Source: Myroides pelagicus
GTDB lineage: Bacteria > Bacteroidota > Bacteroidia > Flavobacteriales > Flavobacteriaceae
NCBI RefSeq assembly: GCF_009711055.1
Contig: NZ_WMJY01000020.1
Coordinates: forward strand, 1 to 60,516
DNA: 60,516 nt
Reading direction: 5' to 3'
The position numbers were made by a program, and so were the translations under genes. Below are positions 44,085-54,028 of the stretch, piece after piece; the stretch's first letter is position 1, and every line of letters begins with the position of its first letter. Below the pieces are notes generated by a model. That model saw only the letters and a list, made by a program, of their open reading frames with translations. It had not been told where the DNA came from and did no database searches.

Positions 44085-44675
44085 TTATTGTTTTTCTATA
44101 ATAATAAATACTTCTCTATTTTCTCTAGGTTTAATTGAATTATAAGCACGTTCCATTACCTGAATACTTAATCCTTCTTGATCAAATAAATCCTTGTATG
44201 CTGATAAACTACCACCAAATGGAGGTTCATCTCCAGCAAAGATACAATCAAATAGTACCCCAACTAATTTACCTTGAGGCTTTAGCAAGTCCCTCATTTT
44301 CATCACATACTTCTCCCTTAAATCTAGTGGTAAGGAACAAAAAAAAGTCTGCTCCAAAATTAGGTCATATTGCCCTTCGTGGGAAAAAAAATCAGAAAGA
44401 ATAACTTTCTCTACAGGAAATTGAGGAAAATGTTCGACTGTCTGTTGTACAGCCAAATCCGTTAAATCTAATCCATTGATATTAGAAAAACCATGTTCGT
44501 GGAGATACAACAACTCATGACCGTGACCTAGCCCTGGAATTAGTATTTCCAAATCCTTATTAGACAACTGATCTATGTAATCCTTTATTGGTGTCGTTAT
44601 CCCTTTAGCGTTCCAGTGGTCGCTTTGTTCCAAATAACGGCTTTCCCAATATGACTTAATCTTCATCTTCTTCAT
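44085..44675 (-). CDS. TPMT-like SAM-dependent methyltransferase
   Basis: A 196-residue class I methyltransferase of the thiopurine S-methyltransferase-like group. The SAM motif is ILIPGLGHGHELLYL. The acidic GLDLTDLAV loop and the DLILEQTFFCSL block are typical of the TPMT family. The natural substrate is unknown; members also methylate selenium, tellurium or thiols. It starts within the end of the S4 gene (20-base overlap from ATG 44675; a second ATG at 44666 would reduce this to 11). Confidence 0.86.
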   Translation of the reverse strand: MKKMKIKSYWESRYLEQSDHWNAKGITTPIKDYIDQLSNKDLEILIPGLGHGHELLYLHEHGFSNINGLDLTDLAVQQTVEHFPQFPVEKVILSDFFSHEGQYDLILEQTFFCSLPLDLREKYVMKMRDLLKPQGKLVGVLFDCIFAGDEPPFGGSLSAYKDLFDQEGLSIQVMERAYNSIKPRENREVFIIIEKQ

Positions 44676-45042
44676 TTTCTAAATCTAAAAACTCATTGAT
44701 ATCACGCAAGTCTTTCTTACTAGGGCGTCCTGTACCATAAGCTCTGTAATGACTCTTTGCTAACTTCAACATTTCTAGGTGTTCAAATGACTCCTCAGGA
44801 GTTGTATCACGCCTATAAATATCCACTAGTTTTGCACCTACTCGATTTTGCGGAATATCCAAAACAGTTAATTGATATACGATTTGATCCTTGCGCAACG
44901 TTATCTTATCTGTAGCAAAGACCTCTCTAGAAGGTTTTGCTACTTGCCCGTTGACAGTGATATGTCCTTTTTTACAAGCCTCGGTAGCTATATTTCTAGT
45001 TTTGTAATACCTAATGCACCATAAATACTTGTCAATACGCAT
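44656..45042 (-). CDS. S4-domain RNA-binding protein (Hsp15-like)
   Basis: A 128-residue protein. The S4 domain is at residues 1-60 (MRIDKYLWCIRYYKTRNIATEACKKGHITVNGQ). A linker and an acidic C-terminal tail (DLENEEDED) follow. The Hsp15 family binds stalled 50S subunits carrying nascent chains and helps recycle them. It is first of a three-gene minus-strand operon with the methyltransferase and the PyrR-like protein. Confidence 0.9.
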   Translation of the reverse strand: MRIDKYLWCIRYYKTRNIATEACKKGHITVNGQVAKPSREVFATDKITLRKDQIVYQLTVLDIPQNRVGAKLVDIYRRDTTPEESFEHLEMLKLAKSHYRAYGTGRPSKKDLRDINEFLDLENEEDED

Positions 45043-45123
45043 AATTAAATATTAATTTTTAATAACAAAGTATACAAAAATAAAGTAAAATTGTATCTTG
45101 CACTACTAAAATAAGTCAAAAAA

Positions 45124-46269
45124 ATGAAGAGAATTTTTGCCGGTCTAAGTATTCTATCACTAAGTTTATTTTTTGCAAACTGTAAAAGTGATGATAACGC
45201 AAATACAGGCGGAACAGTAGTTCCATTAAGAGATCGTACTGAGGTTTATACAGAGAATACTGATTCTATAGCAAAGTACTTAAAGAATAACTACATATAT
45301 GAAAACCCAACTACTGGAGAAATCAAATTTGACAGTATTACTAATGGGATCTATGACGGTGAACCTACTTTAGATAAAGACACTAGGCTTAAATCAGTTA
45401 CTTTCAAGAATGATTTATATGCTATTAAATCAATTGCTACAAAGACTATTGATCCAATGACTGGTATGTGGAAAGATGCAGTTACACGTCTTGAATATAC
45501 CCCTGTAGAAGATGACGTTAAAGAATATACTATTCACTACTTCATCATCAATGAGGGAACTGGTAAAAAAGCAATGCCCATCGACTCAGTATATGTAAAA
45601 AGTAAGGTACATAACTTGGATAATGAAGTCGTAACAAATCCATACAAACCAGAGTATTACTCATTTCCTCTGACTATCCATGAATTTAATGGTAGAAATC
45701 TAGTAACTGGTAAAACAGTAGCTCGTCCTGCGCAATTAACCTCTGGGGAGAGACAAGTTTTATCACTTATTAAAACAGCAGAAGGAGTAAGTATTGGAGC
45801 TGATGGAAGTATCCAAACACAAGGTACACCTGGTAGATTAATTGCTATCATACCTTCTGGATTATATACCTTTAACAACCCTGTAGGAACAAAATTAAAA
45901 GGCTATCAACCAGCCATTGTAGATATTACACTATACAATAGTTTAGACAGAGATCATGACTTAGATGGAATTCCTTCTAAGTATGAGGTAGATCCTAGCA
46001 AAATAGGTACAGAACTAACAATGGAAGATTACTTCGGTTATTCAACAAGTGGTTTTGAAAAAACACCTAACTTCTTAAACATTGATGATGATGATGACGG
46101 TGTTCCTACTTATCTTGAACTTCAATACAAAGAAAACGGAATAGTGAAATACTACCAATATGATGATGAAAGACTAAAGATCTGTACAGATACTCCAAAC
46201 TATTTAGATAAAACGTGTCGTCCATACATGGAAGATGGTGAATGGGTTTGGAAGAATAAAAAACCGTAA
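45124..46269 (+). CDS. lipoprotein with FKBP-like region and Asp-rich calcium-type repeats
   Basis: A 381-residue protein with a lipoprotein signal (MKRIFAGLSI..., FANC lipobox, Cys about 20). The middle part (VKEYTIHYFIINEGTGKKAMPIDSVYVK and the later VGTKLKGYQPAIV) resembles the divergent FKBP-type domains of flavobacterial lipoproteins. The C-terminus carries two Asp-rich loops (DRDHDLDGIP and DDDDDGVPTYLE), as in thrombospondin type 3 calcium sites. An outer-membrane or surface location is likely. Isomerase activity is doubtful because the FKBP core is weak. A strong terminator follows at 46312. Confidence 0.75.
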   Translation: MKRIFAGLSILSLSLFFANCKSDDNANTGGTVVPLRDRTEVYTENTDSIAKYLKNNYIYENPTTGEIKFDSITNGIYDGEPTLDKDTRLKSVTFKNDLYAIKSIATKTIDPMTGMWKDAVTRLEYTPVEDDVKEYTIHYFIINEGTGKKAMPIDSVYVKSKVHNLDNEVVTNPYKPEYYSFPLTIHEFNGRNLVTGKTVARPAQLTSGERQVLSLIKTAEGVSIGADGSIQTQGTPGRLIAIIPSGLYTFNNPVGTKLKGYQPAIVDITLYNSLDRDHDLDGIPSKYEVDPSKIGTELTMEDYFGYSTSGFEKTPNFLNIDDDDDGVPTYLELQYKENGIVKYYQYDDERLKICTDTPNYLDKTCRPYMEDGEWVWKNKKP

Positions 46270-46311
46270 TAAGAATTTATTTGTATCACCTAAAACAAAT
46301 AAACACAATAT

Positions 46312-46347
46312 AAAAAAGACTGTCTAAAGTAATAGACAGTCTTTTTT
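46312..46347 (+). terminator. intrinsic terminator
   Basis: A 14-bp stem (46312-46325 with 46334-46347, loop of 8) with A- and T-tracts. It ends the lipoprotein gene. Confidence 0.9.
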
Positions 46348-47208
46348 TATGCAATTCATATTTAAACGACTAGACTAACAACCACCTTAAACATATCTTT
46401 TATCCACTCTTTCTTGACCTATACGTGCGGAATGGGTGCACTTTACTTGCCAAGAACCCTCTTCTGGGCTAGCAAACTGCACGTATTCTGCAATTATAGC
46501 AGAAGCTTGGCAACAAATACTTCTTTTTTAGGATCTCCATAAGTGGTAAAAGGCTAAAAAACAAGATGGTACAGACTACTTAATTTTTTAAAAAAAATTC
46601 TCAGAGAGTTAATTACAATCCAACAGTACGTAATGCTATTTTTCAATATAGCTATAACAGTAAATCTGCCTTCCTAAAAAGGATAGATAACTAACGTAGT
46701 TTTTGCAACCCAATATTAAATAGTCAACACTCTCCTATAAATAGCAAGAATAGTCTTAGTCGAATTCCAAGGCCTTTACATTTAATCGTACAAATAAGTG
46801 TGTCTTCGCATACAGATAGAACTCAGCCACAGTCAAAAAACAAAAATCGTCCACTAACAAGTATCTGTAGAATAATTTGATTTATTACTACAATAAGAAC
46901 CTATTTTGAGCAATTACCTTTTAAGTTTGACACACTTACAACCTTAAAAGCTATTAAGGATACTTAACATCCTGTATGCTTTATTTCCAACACCTCACAA
47001 ATATCAAGTCAACACTTGTATTAAAATGGTTTAAAGTTCATTAAACACCTTATAAGCTACCACCTAAGTTATACATAAAATTTTATAAAAACAGATATAA
47101 CTACTTTAGCTTGCTGATAAAAAAAACAATTACCTGAACCACTATAGAGAACTAGACAATTCATTTGACTACTACACAATCTAAAACTTTAAAATAAAAC
47201 CACATAAA
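46348..47208. other. 860-base gene-poor stretch with repeat copy 2
   Basis: This is the longest gene-free stretch of the window. It holds the dispersed repeat at 46404-46519. The remaining 690 bases show no supported coding frame, tRNA or strong hairpin. Confidence 0.55.
46404..46519 (-). repeat. dispersed intergenic repeat, copy 2 (inverted)
   Basis: Read on the minus strand it matches copy 1 at 5841-5940. The 67-base core (46447-46513) has perfect outer arms TTGCCAAG/CTTGGCAA and an inner CTTCTG/CAGAAG stem. The tail (46404-46442) matches the partial copy at 19736-19774. Confidence 0.7.
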
Positions 47209-47237
47209 AAAAGGTAACTCAGCTTGAGTTACCTTTT
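47209..47237 (-). terminator. intrinsic terminator after transketolase
   Basis: A 13-bp perfect stem (47209-47221 with 47225-47237). The minus-strand tail is a T-run. Confidence 0.9.
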
Positions 47238-47262
47238 AGTATTATATGATAGCTAAAATAGC

Positions 47263-48216
47263 TTATTTTCTATTAATCGCCTTTTGAGCCTTCTCAATAA
47301 TAGCAGCAGCATTTAAACCATATTTTTCCATTAATTGTTCTGGAGTACCTGATTCACCAAAAGTATCTTGTACCGCAACAAATTCTTGTGGCAATGGGTT
47401 ATTTAAAGTTAATACTCTAGAAACACTTTCTCCTAAACCACCTAGGAAGTTATGCTCTTCTGCAGTCACGATACAACCCGTTTTTGCAACTGATTTTAAA
47501 ATAGCCTCTTCATCTAGTGGCTTGATTGTATGAATATTGATTACTTCAGCAGAAACCCCTTTTGCCTCAAGTTCTTCTGCAGCAAGTAAAGCTTCCCACA
47601 CTAAGTGTCCTGTAGCAACAATAGTTACATCAGTTCCTTCGTTTAATAAAACCGCTTTACCGATTTCAAACTTTTCGTCAGCTGGCATAAAGTTAGGCAC
47701 TACTGGACGTCCAAATCTTAAATAAACAGGACCATCATGTTCAGCAATTGCTAAAGTAGCCGCTTTAGTTTGATTATAATCACAAGTGTTGATAACTGTC
47801 ATATTAGGCAACATCTTCATTAATCCGATATCTTCTAGGATTTGGTGAGTAGCACCATCTTCTCCTAAAGTCAATCCAGCATGTGAAGCACAAATTTTCA
47901 CATTTTTCTCTGAATAAGCTACTGACTGACGAATCTGATCATAAACACGTCCTGTAGAAAAGTTAGCGAAAGTACCTGTAAAAGGGATCTTTCCACCAAT
48001 AGTCATACCTGCTGCTAATCCAATCATATTCGCCTCAGCAATACCTACTTGGAAAAAGCGATCTGGGTGATTCTTTTTGAAATCATCCATCTTAAGTGAA
48101 CCAATCAGGTCAGCACATAATGCCACTACATTTTCGTTCTTTTGTCCTAGCTCTGTAAGTCCTGCTCCAAAACCTGAACGTGTATCTTTACTTCCAGTAT
48201 TTATATATTTTTTCAT
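47263..48216 (-). CDS. transketolase, C-terminal subunit
   Basis: A 317-residue subunit with the pyrimidine-binding and C-terminal domains of transketolase. Visible motifs are the catalytic-Glu region [23 protein letters not shown], and the C-terminal [13 protein letters not shown]. It pairs with the separate N-terminal subunit to form the TPP enzyme that links the pentose phosphate pathway with glycolysis. The gap to the N-subunit gene is 21 bases, so this is one operon. Split transketolase is known in archaea and many Bacteroidota. Confidence 0.94.
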   Translation of the reverse strand: MKKYINTGSKDTRSGFGAGLTELGQKNENVVALCADLIGSLKMDDFKKNHPDRFFQVGIAEANMIGLAAGMTIGGKIPFTGTFANFSTGRVYDQIRQSVAYSEKNVKICASHAGLTLGEDGATHQILEDIGLMKMLPNMTVINTCDYNQTKAATLAIAEHDGPVYLRFGRPVVPNFMPADEKFEIGKAVLLNEGTDVTIVATGHLVWEALLAAEELEAKGVSAEVINIHTIKPLDEEAILKSVAKTGCIVTAEEHNFLGGLGESVSRVLTLNNPLPQEFVAVQDTFGESGTPEQLMEKYGLNAAAIIEKAQKAINRK

Positions 48217-48237
48217 TTTGATTTCAATTTGTGTGGA

Positions 48238-49089
48238 TTAATAATCTCCAAAAGATGTTTCTGGGTTTTGTTTTAAAGCTTCTTCTAATTGAGCATCACT
48301 TGGTGCTTTACCATGCCAAGCATGTGTCCCCATCATGAAGTCAACACCATTCCCCATTTCTGTATGTAATAATACACAAACAGGTTTACCCTTTCCTGCT
48401 TTCGCTTTCGCTTCTTCGTATCCAGCAATAATTGAATCAATATCATTACCTTTCAACACTTCTACTACTTCCCAATCAAATGCTTCGAATTTAGCTTTTA
48501 CAGATCCTAAGTTCAATACATCTTCTGTTGGTCCATCAATTTGTTTACCATTAAGGTCAACTGTAGCAATTAGGTTATCCACTTTCTTAGCAGAAGCATA
48601 CATCATAGCCTCCCAATTTTGACCTTCTTGTAACTCACCATCTCCCATTAACACATAAACAAGGTGGTTATCATTATTCAATTTTTTTGCTTGAGCAGCA
48701 CCTGTAGCAACAGATAATCCTTGTCCTAAAGAACCAGAAGCCATACGTACTCCAGGTAATTTGTCATGTGTACAAGGGTGTCCTTGTAAACGCGTATTTA
48801 TTTTTCTAAAAGTTGCTAACTCACTCACTGGAAAATACCCACTGCGAGCTAATACACTATAAAAAACAGGTGAGATATGTCCATTTGATAAAAAGAATAA
48901 ATCCTCATCCTTTCCGTCCATTTTGAACTCCTCTTTTCTGTCCATTAATTTTTGGTATAAAGTCACTAAAAACTCTGCACATCCTAGAGATCCTCCTGGG
49001 TGTCCTGAGCTTACAGCGTGTACCATTCTAAGAATATCTCTTCTTACTTGTGTAGTTAACTCTGTTAATTGTTGTGTGTTTGGTTTCAT
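48238..49089 (-). CDS. transketolase, N-terminal subunit
   Basis: A 283-residue TPP-binding subunit. AVSSGHPGGSLGCAEFLV comes first, and the TPP/Mg motif is GDGELQEGQNWEAMMYA followed by DLNGKQIDG. HAWHGKAPS near the end is the usual substrate His region. It is the first gene of the two-gene transketolase operon, with a -7 element at 49118-49125. Confidence 0.95.
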   Translation of the reverse strand: MKPNTQQLTELTTQVRRDILRMVHAVSSGHPGGSLGCAEFLVTLYQKLMDRKEEFKMDGKDEDLFFLSNGHISPVFYSVLARSGYFPVSELATFRKINTRLQGHPCTHDKLPGVRMASGSLGQGLSVATGAAQAKKLNNDNHLVYVLMGDGELQEGQNWEAMMYASAKKVDNLIATVDLNGKQIDGPTEDVLNLGSVKAKFEAFDWEVVEVLKGNDIDSIIAGYEEAKAKAGKGKPVCVLLHTEMGNGVDFMMGTHAWHGKAPSDAQLEEALKQNPETSFGDY

Positions 49090-49117
49090 TACTTTAATAA
49101 TATAAATTATTGCTATA

Positions 49118-49125
49118 CAAATATA
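49118..49125 (-). promoter_or_regulatory. -7 element (TATATTTG) of the transketolase operon
   Basis: The minus strand reads TATATTTG, 28 bases before the ATG at 49089. Confidence 0.45.
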
Positions 49126-49194
49126 GTACTAATTTGTCGTTTTACTACCTTTTATGCCCGCCTTAATTAAAATGCAGGTTTAACTTTTATAGCA

Positions 49195-49222
49195 TTGTAT
49201 TAATCAAAATGATGTAAGTTTG
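49195..49222 (+). promoter_or_regulatory. -33/-7 promoter of the ABC ATPase gene
   Basis: TTG (49195-49197) lies 17 bases before TAAGTTTG (49215-49222), which is 24 bases before the ATG at 49247. Confidence 0.55.
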
Positions 49223-49246
49223 TAAGAATCAAAAGCTACTAATCAA

Positions 49247-50035
49247 ATGAATACTCCACTTATATCACTTAGTACAAAAAACTTAACCATCGGTTACAAA
49301 CACAAAAATGGGGTACTCAAAATATTAGAGAATATCAACCTCAGTCTATCTCAAGGACAATTAATCAGTTTATTGGGAATTAATGGAATTGGAAAAACAA
49401 CCCTCTTGCGTACCTTAACAGGAGAATTTCCCTCTCTTGAAGGAGAAATAAACATCTTTGGAAAAACTCTTAATACATACAACAAAACAGAACTAGCAAA
49501 GCTAATCAGCGTCGTACTTACAGAGCAGCTTACGGCTTTTTCACTAAGTGTTTATGATTTAATACGCATCGGAAGAACTCCATTTTTAGGGTGGCGAACT
49601 ACTCTCACTGTTGAAGATGAATATTGGATCAATAAAGCTATTAGCTATTGCACATTAGAAGAGTTACAAAACAAACAGATAAACCAATTAAGCGATGGAC
49701 AATTACAACGTGTATTAATTGCTAGAGCTATCGCTCAAAACACACCTATTATCATATTAGATGAGCCGGCAAGTCATTTAGATTTTCATCATAAAGTTGC
49801 ATTATATCGCATCCTAAAAAAACTAGCTAATGAAGAAAAAAAGACTATACTACTTTCCAGCCATGACATCAATCTAGCTTTACAACTTAGTGACCAAGTG
49901 ATAGTACTAAAGAAAAGTTTTTCCTTTCAAGGAAAAACAAAAGAAGCGATCAAAAGCAAGGTTTTCGACAACTTCTTTTCAGATAGTTCTATACAATTCT
50001 GTGAAGAACAAATGCGATTTATTCTGAAGGAGTAA
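49247..50035 (+). CDS. FecE/BtuD/HmuV-type ABC importer ATPase
   Basis: A 262-residue ATP-binding subunit of an iron-chelate, haem or cobalamin importer. Walker A is GINGIGKTT, the Q-loop region is SVVLTEQ, and the signature is LSDGQLQRVLIARA (D in place of G in LSGGQ). Walker B is IIILDEPASHLDF and the switch His is in SSHDIN. It stands alone without permease or binding protein. The matching pair at 34009-36185 lacks an ATPase, so these may form one transporter. Its 3' end overlaps the convergent cation efflux gene by 17 bases. Confidence 0.92.
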   Translation: MNTPLISLSTKNLTIGYKHKNGVLKILENINLSLSQGQLISLLGINGIGKTTLLRTLTGEFPSLEGEINIFGKTLNTYNKTELAKLISVVLTEQLTAFSLSVYDLIRIGRTPFLGWRTTLTVEDEYWINKAISYCTLEELQNKQINQLSDGQLQRVLIARAIAQNTPIIILDEPASHLDFHHKVALYRILKKLANEEKKTILLSSHDINLALQLSDQVIVLKKSFSFQGKTKEAIKSKVFDNFFSDSSIQFCEEQMRFILKE

Positions 50036-51020
50036 TACTCGTATGACGCTTATTTTTTACGATATTATCCATTGTCCAAACAACTTGTTTTTCAAATGGA
50101 TCATTGCGAAAAGGACAGTCACTCTTTGCGCATATTTTACACGAAAAAGGTTTACAGTCGTCCATGTGAACAAATAACTCTAAGTCATCTCCAAATCTAT
50201 CACTAAACCCTTTTTCTAATATTTCAACTTCCTTATGGCCTTCTACAATATTAAAATACCATGGAATAGTCATATGGCAATCAAAATGTAAAACACTCCC
50301 ATACTTAATAATACGCAAATTGTGTAAGTCAATCCAATTATCTTGACGGTATTCTTGAAGAAAACCGACAACCTCCTCTAGCAATAATTCGTCTGTTTCA
50401 TCCATTATTCCAGAGATAGCTCCACGGACAATTTTATATCCAGTCACGATAATAATAAGTGCAAAAAGAAGAGCTACTGCCCCATCTAACCACTGATAGC
50501 CTGTAAAATACATTAATATAAGGCCTATGATAATCCCAATAGTAGAATATGTATCTGACTGTAAGTGCTTTCCACTAGCAACCAAAGCGAGTGAGTTATT
50601 TGTTCTTCCTTGTTTCACAGCATACCACCCCAAAATATAATTGACGATAGCAGTAAAAGCAACTAATAAAATTCCGTAATCTAATTTACCTACAGTTTCT
50701 GGGTGAACAAAATTCTTTATAGCTTCAAAAATAATAACGATGCCCGCCATAATAATCAATCCACCTTCAATTGTAGCTGAAATAAACTCTACTTTTCCAT
50801 GTCCATAAGGATGGTTTCTATCGCGAGGTAAAGAGGATAGATAAAGGCTATACAGCCCTACAAAACCACTAACTACATTAATAACACTTTCTAAAGCATC
50901 AGTCAATATAGCCACCGAGTGAGTCATGCTCCAGGCAACAACCTTGATTATAAATAGCAATACACCAACTATTGCAACAACTTTTTGAAATTGAAAGTTT
51001 TCTCTAGCTTTAGTATTCAT
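50019..51020 (-). CDS. cation diffusion facilitator (FieF/CzcD-like)
   Basis: A 333-residue metal-ion/proton antiporter. Six transmembrane helices lie in the first 210 residues, with the metal site in helices 2 and 5: LTDALESVIN (TM2) and SDTYSTIG (TM5), where the common HxxxD is SDxxS. The cytoplasmic C-terminal domain holds HFDCHMTIPW and a Cys-rich tail (CKPFSCKICAKSDCPF), which may bind zinc or iron. It is likely a Zn, Fe or Co exporter. It is the downstream member of a pair with the RluE-like gene (9-base gap). Confidence 0.92.
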   Translation of the reverse strand: MNTKARENFQFQKVVAIVGVLLFIIKVVAWSMTHSVAILTDALESVINVVSGFVGLYSLYLSSLPRDRNHPYGHGKVEFISATIEGGLIIMAGIVIIFEAIKNFVHPETVGKLDYGILLVAFTAIVNYILGWYAVKQGRTNNSLALVASGKHLQSDTYSTIGIIIGLILMYFTGYQWLDGAVALLFALIIIVTGYKIVRGAISGIMDETDELLLEEVVGFLQEYRQDNWIDLHNLRIIKYGSVLHFDCHMTIPWYFNIVEGHKEVEILEKGFSDRFGDDLELFVHMDDCKPFSCKICAKSDCPFRNDPFEKQVVWTMDNIVKNKRHTSITPSE

Positions 51021-51029
51021 ATTTGATTG

Positions 51030-51608
51030 TTATAACGATTCTAATTCTATTACTTCTCCAACCTGCATTCCTTGTAAAGAATAAGCTCCAATACGCACTC
51101 TAACCAAGCGCAAGGTAGGAAAACCTACTGCTGCTGTCATCTTGCGTACCTGTCTAAATTTTCCTTCTGTCAATACAATTCTAACCCAACTCGTCGGACC
51201 ATGTCTTTCATCTCTCACTCTTCTTCCCTCACCTACCCAACTTGGCAAAACAGACAAAGTATCAGCTTCACAAGACTTAGTCGTATACTTCTCTCCTTTC
51301 ACTCCAATCTCTACCCCATTGCACAACTGTACAACAGCTTCAGGTGTAATTAAACCATCAACTTGTGCGTAGTATTCTTTTTCATATTTTGCCCCTCTGA
51401 CTAATTCACTTTTCATACCATCAGTTGTCAATAAAAGTAATCCTTCAGATTGTTCATCTAAACGACCTATAGCCATAGTACCTTCTGGAAAGTCATACAA
51501 CTCACCTAATTTTCGCTTAGTTCTCTTTTTCTCATAAATAAATTGACTTATAAATCCATGAGGCTTATACAGCATAAAATGGCGATGTATAGTATGTTGA
51601 TTTTGCAA
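51030..51608 (-). CDS. RsuA/RluE-family pseudouridine synthase
   Basis: A 192-residue enzyme converting a uridine in 23S rRNA (RluE-like). The catalytic Asp is in GRLDEQSEGLLLLT. A Lys/Tyr block KYEKEYYAQVDG and the C-terminal EGKFRQVRKM follow. There is no S4 domain, as expected for RluE. The start is uncertain. TTG 51608 is used because HRHFMLYKPHGF, conserved in relatives, begins before the first ATG (51575). A -7 element lies at 51637-51644. Confidence 0.9.
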   Translation of the reverse strand: MQNQHTIHRHFMLYKPHGFISQFIYEKKRTKRKLGELYDFPEGTMAIGRLDEQSEGLLLLTTDGMKSELVRGAKYEKEYYAQVDGLITPEAVVQLCNGVEIGVKGEKYTTKSCEADTLSVLPSWVGEGRRVRDERHGPTSWVRIVLTEGKFRQVRKMTAAVGFPTLRLVRVRIGAYSLQGMQVGEVIELESL

Positions 51609-51636
51609 ATGACTATTCTTTAAAATTTAACTAGCA

Positions 51637-51644
51637 CAAAAGTA
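51637..51644 (-). promoter_or_regulatory. -7 element (TACTTTTG)
   Basis: The minus strand reads TACTTTTG, 28 bases before the TTG start at 51608. That supports the longer product. Confidence 0.45.
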
Positions 51645-51691
51645 GACATTACACATATGCTAAACATTAGAAAACAATTATAATTTTTTAA

Positions 51692-52504
51692 TTATGGAAA
51701 AACAGAAACGTAAAAAGCGTTGATCGCCTCAATATACCTTTGCCCATGGTACTCATCAGATAGTGCTTGAAAACCTTGTAAATGACCACCTTTAAATAGA
51801 ACAACCTCATTCTTTTCATTAAGATATTTAGCACGATAACTAGCTTCTGGTGAAGTTAACCCATCGCGATCCCCTGCAAAAAACAAAACAGGAAGAGTTA
51901 GTTTACTCAACGCCAACTCATATTTATCCACACTATCAGGGATAAGTAAATCTCTATTCAAATGTTCTTTTACTACTTCTACAACCTTCTTAGGATTTGA
52001 CACAAACCCTTCTGCAATCAAATAATCGTACGTATCCATAGAATAAAGCTCTACCGCGTAAATAGTCCCCATAGATAATGCCCAAATACCTATTGGTGTA
52101 TCAAAACGCTTTTTAGTATAGTCTAAAACAGCTTGAAGGTCTGTAGTAAAAGCATCATAATACAGGGTGTCTTTCGAAACTTCAAAAGCTTGACTTTCAC
52201 CAAAGCCACGATAATCAAACATCACTACAGTGTATCCTTGATTAACTACTTCTAAAACCTGTCGTACATAATAAGACATATTACCACTATCACCATAGGC
52301 TAAAATCAGGGTACGGTGCAAATCATTCTCAGTAGTAGGAAATGTAATCCAAGTTTTCAGTGCAAAATCATCTTTTGTTTTAATCTCTAAGGCTTCAAAC
52401 TTAAATGAAGAATTACCTGGATGATCAATATATTTTTTAATAGGTTCAACAGCATATAAATGAATTGAAAAAACACAAAATAAAAATACTAGACAAATTC
52501 TCAT
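51692..52504 (-). CDS. secreted alpha/beta hydrolase
   Basis: A 270-residue protein with a signal peptide (MRICLVFLFCVFSIHLYA). The alpha/beta hydrolase fold shows MFDYRGFGES, nucleophile Ser in WALSMGT, acid in GDRDGLTSPE and catalytic His in GGHLQGFQ. It resembles the BAAT/FrsA-like and YqiA-like periplasmic esterase group; the substrate is unknown. Single gene. The next genes on both sides face away or are separately promoted. Confidence 0.85.
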   Translation of the reverse strand: MRICLVFLFCVFSIHLYAVEPIKKYIDHPGNSSFKFEALEIKTKDDFALKTWITFPTTENDLHRTLILAYGDSGNMSYYVRQVLEVVNQGYTVVMFDYRGFGESQAFEVSKDTLYYDAFTTDLQAVLDYTKKRFDTPIGIWALSMGTIYAVELYSMDTYDYLIAEGFVSNPKKVVEVVKEHLNRDLLIPDSVDKYELALSKLTLPVLFFAGDRDGLTSPEASYRAKYLNEKNEVVLFKGGHLQGFQALSDEYHGQRYIEAINAFYVSVFP

Positions 52505-52666
52505 ACGTTTAAACTTTTACTCTAATCCAAAGATAAAAATAAACATAGTATTTTCCGTAATATTCAATACATTCACTAAAACATAGAACAACAAACAAAA
52601 AAGAGACAAACAAAGTTTAATAGCAATAAAACTAGTTTAAAACTAAGGACTACATAAATAAATGCT

Positions 52667-52674
52667 TATTTTTG
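52667..52674 (+). promoter_or_regulatory. -7 element (TATTTTTG) of pepT
   Basis: TATTTTTG, 23 bases before the ATG at 52698, matches TAnnTTTG. Confidence 0.45.
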
Positions 52675-52697
52675 TTTACTATTAAAAATAACACATT

Positions 52698-53942
52698 ATG
52701 CAACATATCATTGATCGTTTCATCAGTTATGTAACTGTTGACACTGAATCTGATGCTTCTTCAAACACATGCCCAAGTACTGAAAAACAATGGGACTTGG
52801 CTAACCAATTAGTAGAAGAACTAAAACAAATAGGCTTAGAAGATGTAACCATTGACGATAATGCTTATATCATGGCTACACTACCTAGTAATGTAGAGCA
52901 CGAAGTACCGACTATCGGTTTTATTGCTCACTTCGATACATCACCAGACTTCACAGGAGCTAATGTAAAACCACAAATCGTAGAAAACTACGATGGAGGA
53001 GATATCGTATTAAATAAAGAACAAAATATCGTACTATCACCTTCATATTTCAAAGATTTACTTCAATATAAAGGTCAAACTTTAATCACTACTGATGGTA
53101 CTACACTATTAGGAGCTGATGACAAAGCAGGTGTTACAGAGATTGTATCTGCCATGGAATACCTAATTCAACATCCCGAAATCAAACACGGTAAGATCCG
53201 TATAGGTTTTACACCAGATGAAGAGATTGGTAGAGGAGCACACTTATTTGACGTTGAAAAATTCGGTGCTGAATGGGCATATACAATGGATGGAAGTCAA
53301 ATTGGAGAATTAGAATATGAAAACTTCAATGCTGGATATGCTAAATTAACTTTCTCAGGAAAAAGTGTTCACCCAGGATATGCTAAAGGAAAAATGATAA
53401 ATTCAATCTTATTAGCAAACAAATTTATCAAGTATTTACCTAAAGACGAAGTACCAGAAAGAACAACTGGATATGAAGGTTTCTTCCATGTAAATCACGT
53501 AACAGGTAGTATTGAAGAATCAGTTGTAGAATTAATTATTCGCGATCACAACTTAAAAAAATACGAAAAGCGCAAAAAACAAGTTGCTAAACTTGCAAAA
53601 AAAATAAACAAGAAGTATAACAAGAAATTTGGTGGACCAATCGTTAATTGTGAAATTGGTGACCAATATTTCAATATGAGAGAGAAGGTTGAGCCTGTAA
53701 TGCATATAGTAGACGTTGCTGAAGAAGCAATGAAAGCATTAGACATTAAACCATTAATCAAAGCTATACGTGGTGGTACAGATGGTTCACAACTATCTTA
53801 TATGGGACTACCTTGTCCAAATATATTTGCAGGAGGACATAACTTCCATGGTAAATATGAATATGTACCAGTAGAAAGTATGGTTAAAGCAATGCAAGTA
53901 ATTGTAAAAATTGCTGAACTTACAGCTTCTAAAAAACAATAA
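52698..53942 (+). CDS. pepT: peptidase T (tripeptide aminopeptidase)
   Basis: A 414-residue M20B di-zinc peptidase that removes the N-terminal residue of tripeptides in the cytoplasm. Metal ligands and catalytic residues appear in IAHFDTSPD (His, Asp), LGADDKAG (bridging Asp), TPDEEIGRG (catalytic Glu, ligand Glu), YTMDGS (Asp) and GGHNFHG (last His). The dimerisation lid lies between about residues 210 and 320. Single gene closed by the shared terminator at 53969. Confidence 0.95.
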   Translation: MQHIIDRFISYVTVDTESDASSNTCPSTEKQWDLANQLVEELKQIGLEDVTIDDNAYIMATLPSNVEHEVPTIGFIAHFDTSPDFTGANVKPQIVENYDGGDIVLNKEQNIVLSPSYFKDLLQYKGQTLITTDGTTLLGADDKAGVTEIVSAMEYLIQHPEIKHGKIRIGFTPDEEIGRGAHLFDVEKFGAEWAYTMDGSQIGELEYENFNAGYAKLTFSGKSVHPGYAKGKMINSILLANKFIKYLPKDEVPERTTGYEGFFHVNHVTGSIEESVVELIIRDHNLKKYEKRKKQVAKLAKKINKKYNKKFGGPIVNCEIGDQYFNMREKVEPVMHIVDVAEEAMKALDIKPLIKAIRGGTDGSQLSYMGLPCPNIFAGGHNFHGKYEYVPVESMVKAMQVIVKIAELTASKKQ

Positions 53943-53968
53943 CGAATAGTCTCACTATTCAAAATATA

Positions 53969-54003
53969 AAAGCCCCAATTAGTTAGACTTTTGGGGCTTT
54001 CTT
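53969..54003. terminator. bidirectional terminator (pepT / telA-like)
   Basis: A 10-bp perfect stem AAAGCCCCAA/TTGGGGCTTT (53969-53978 with 53991-54000) between convergent genes. Confidence 0.85.
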
Positions 54004-54028
54004 ATATAAAGAACTTTAAAAAATTCTA

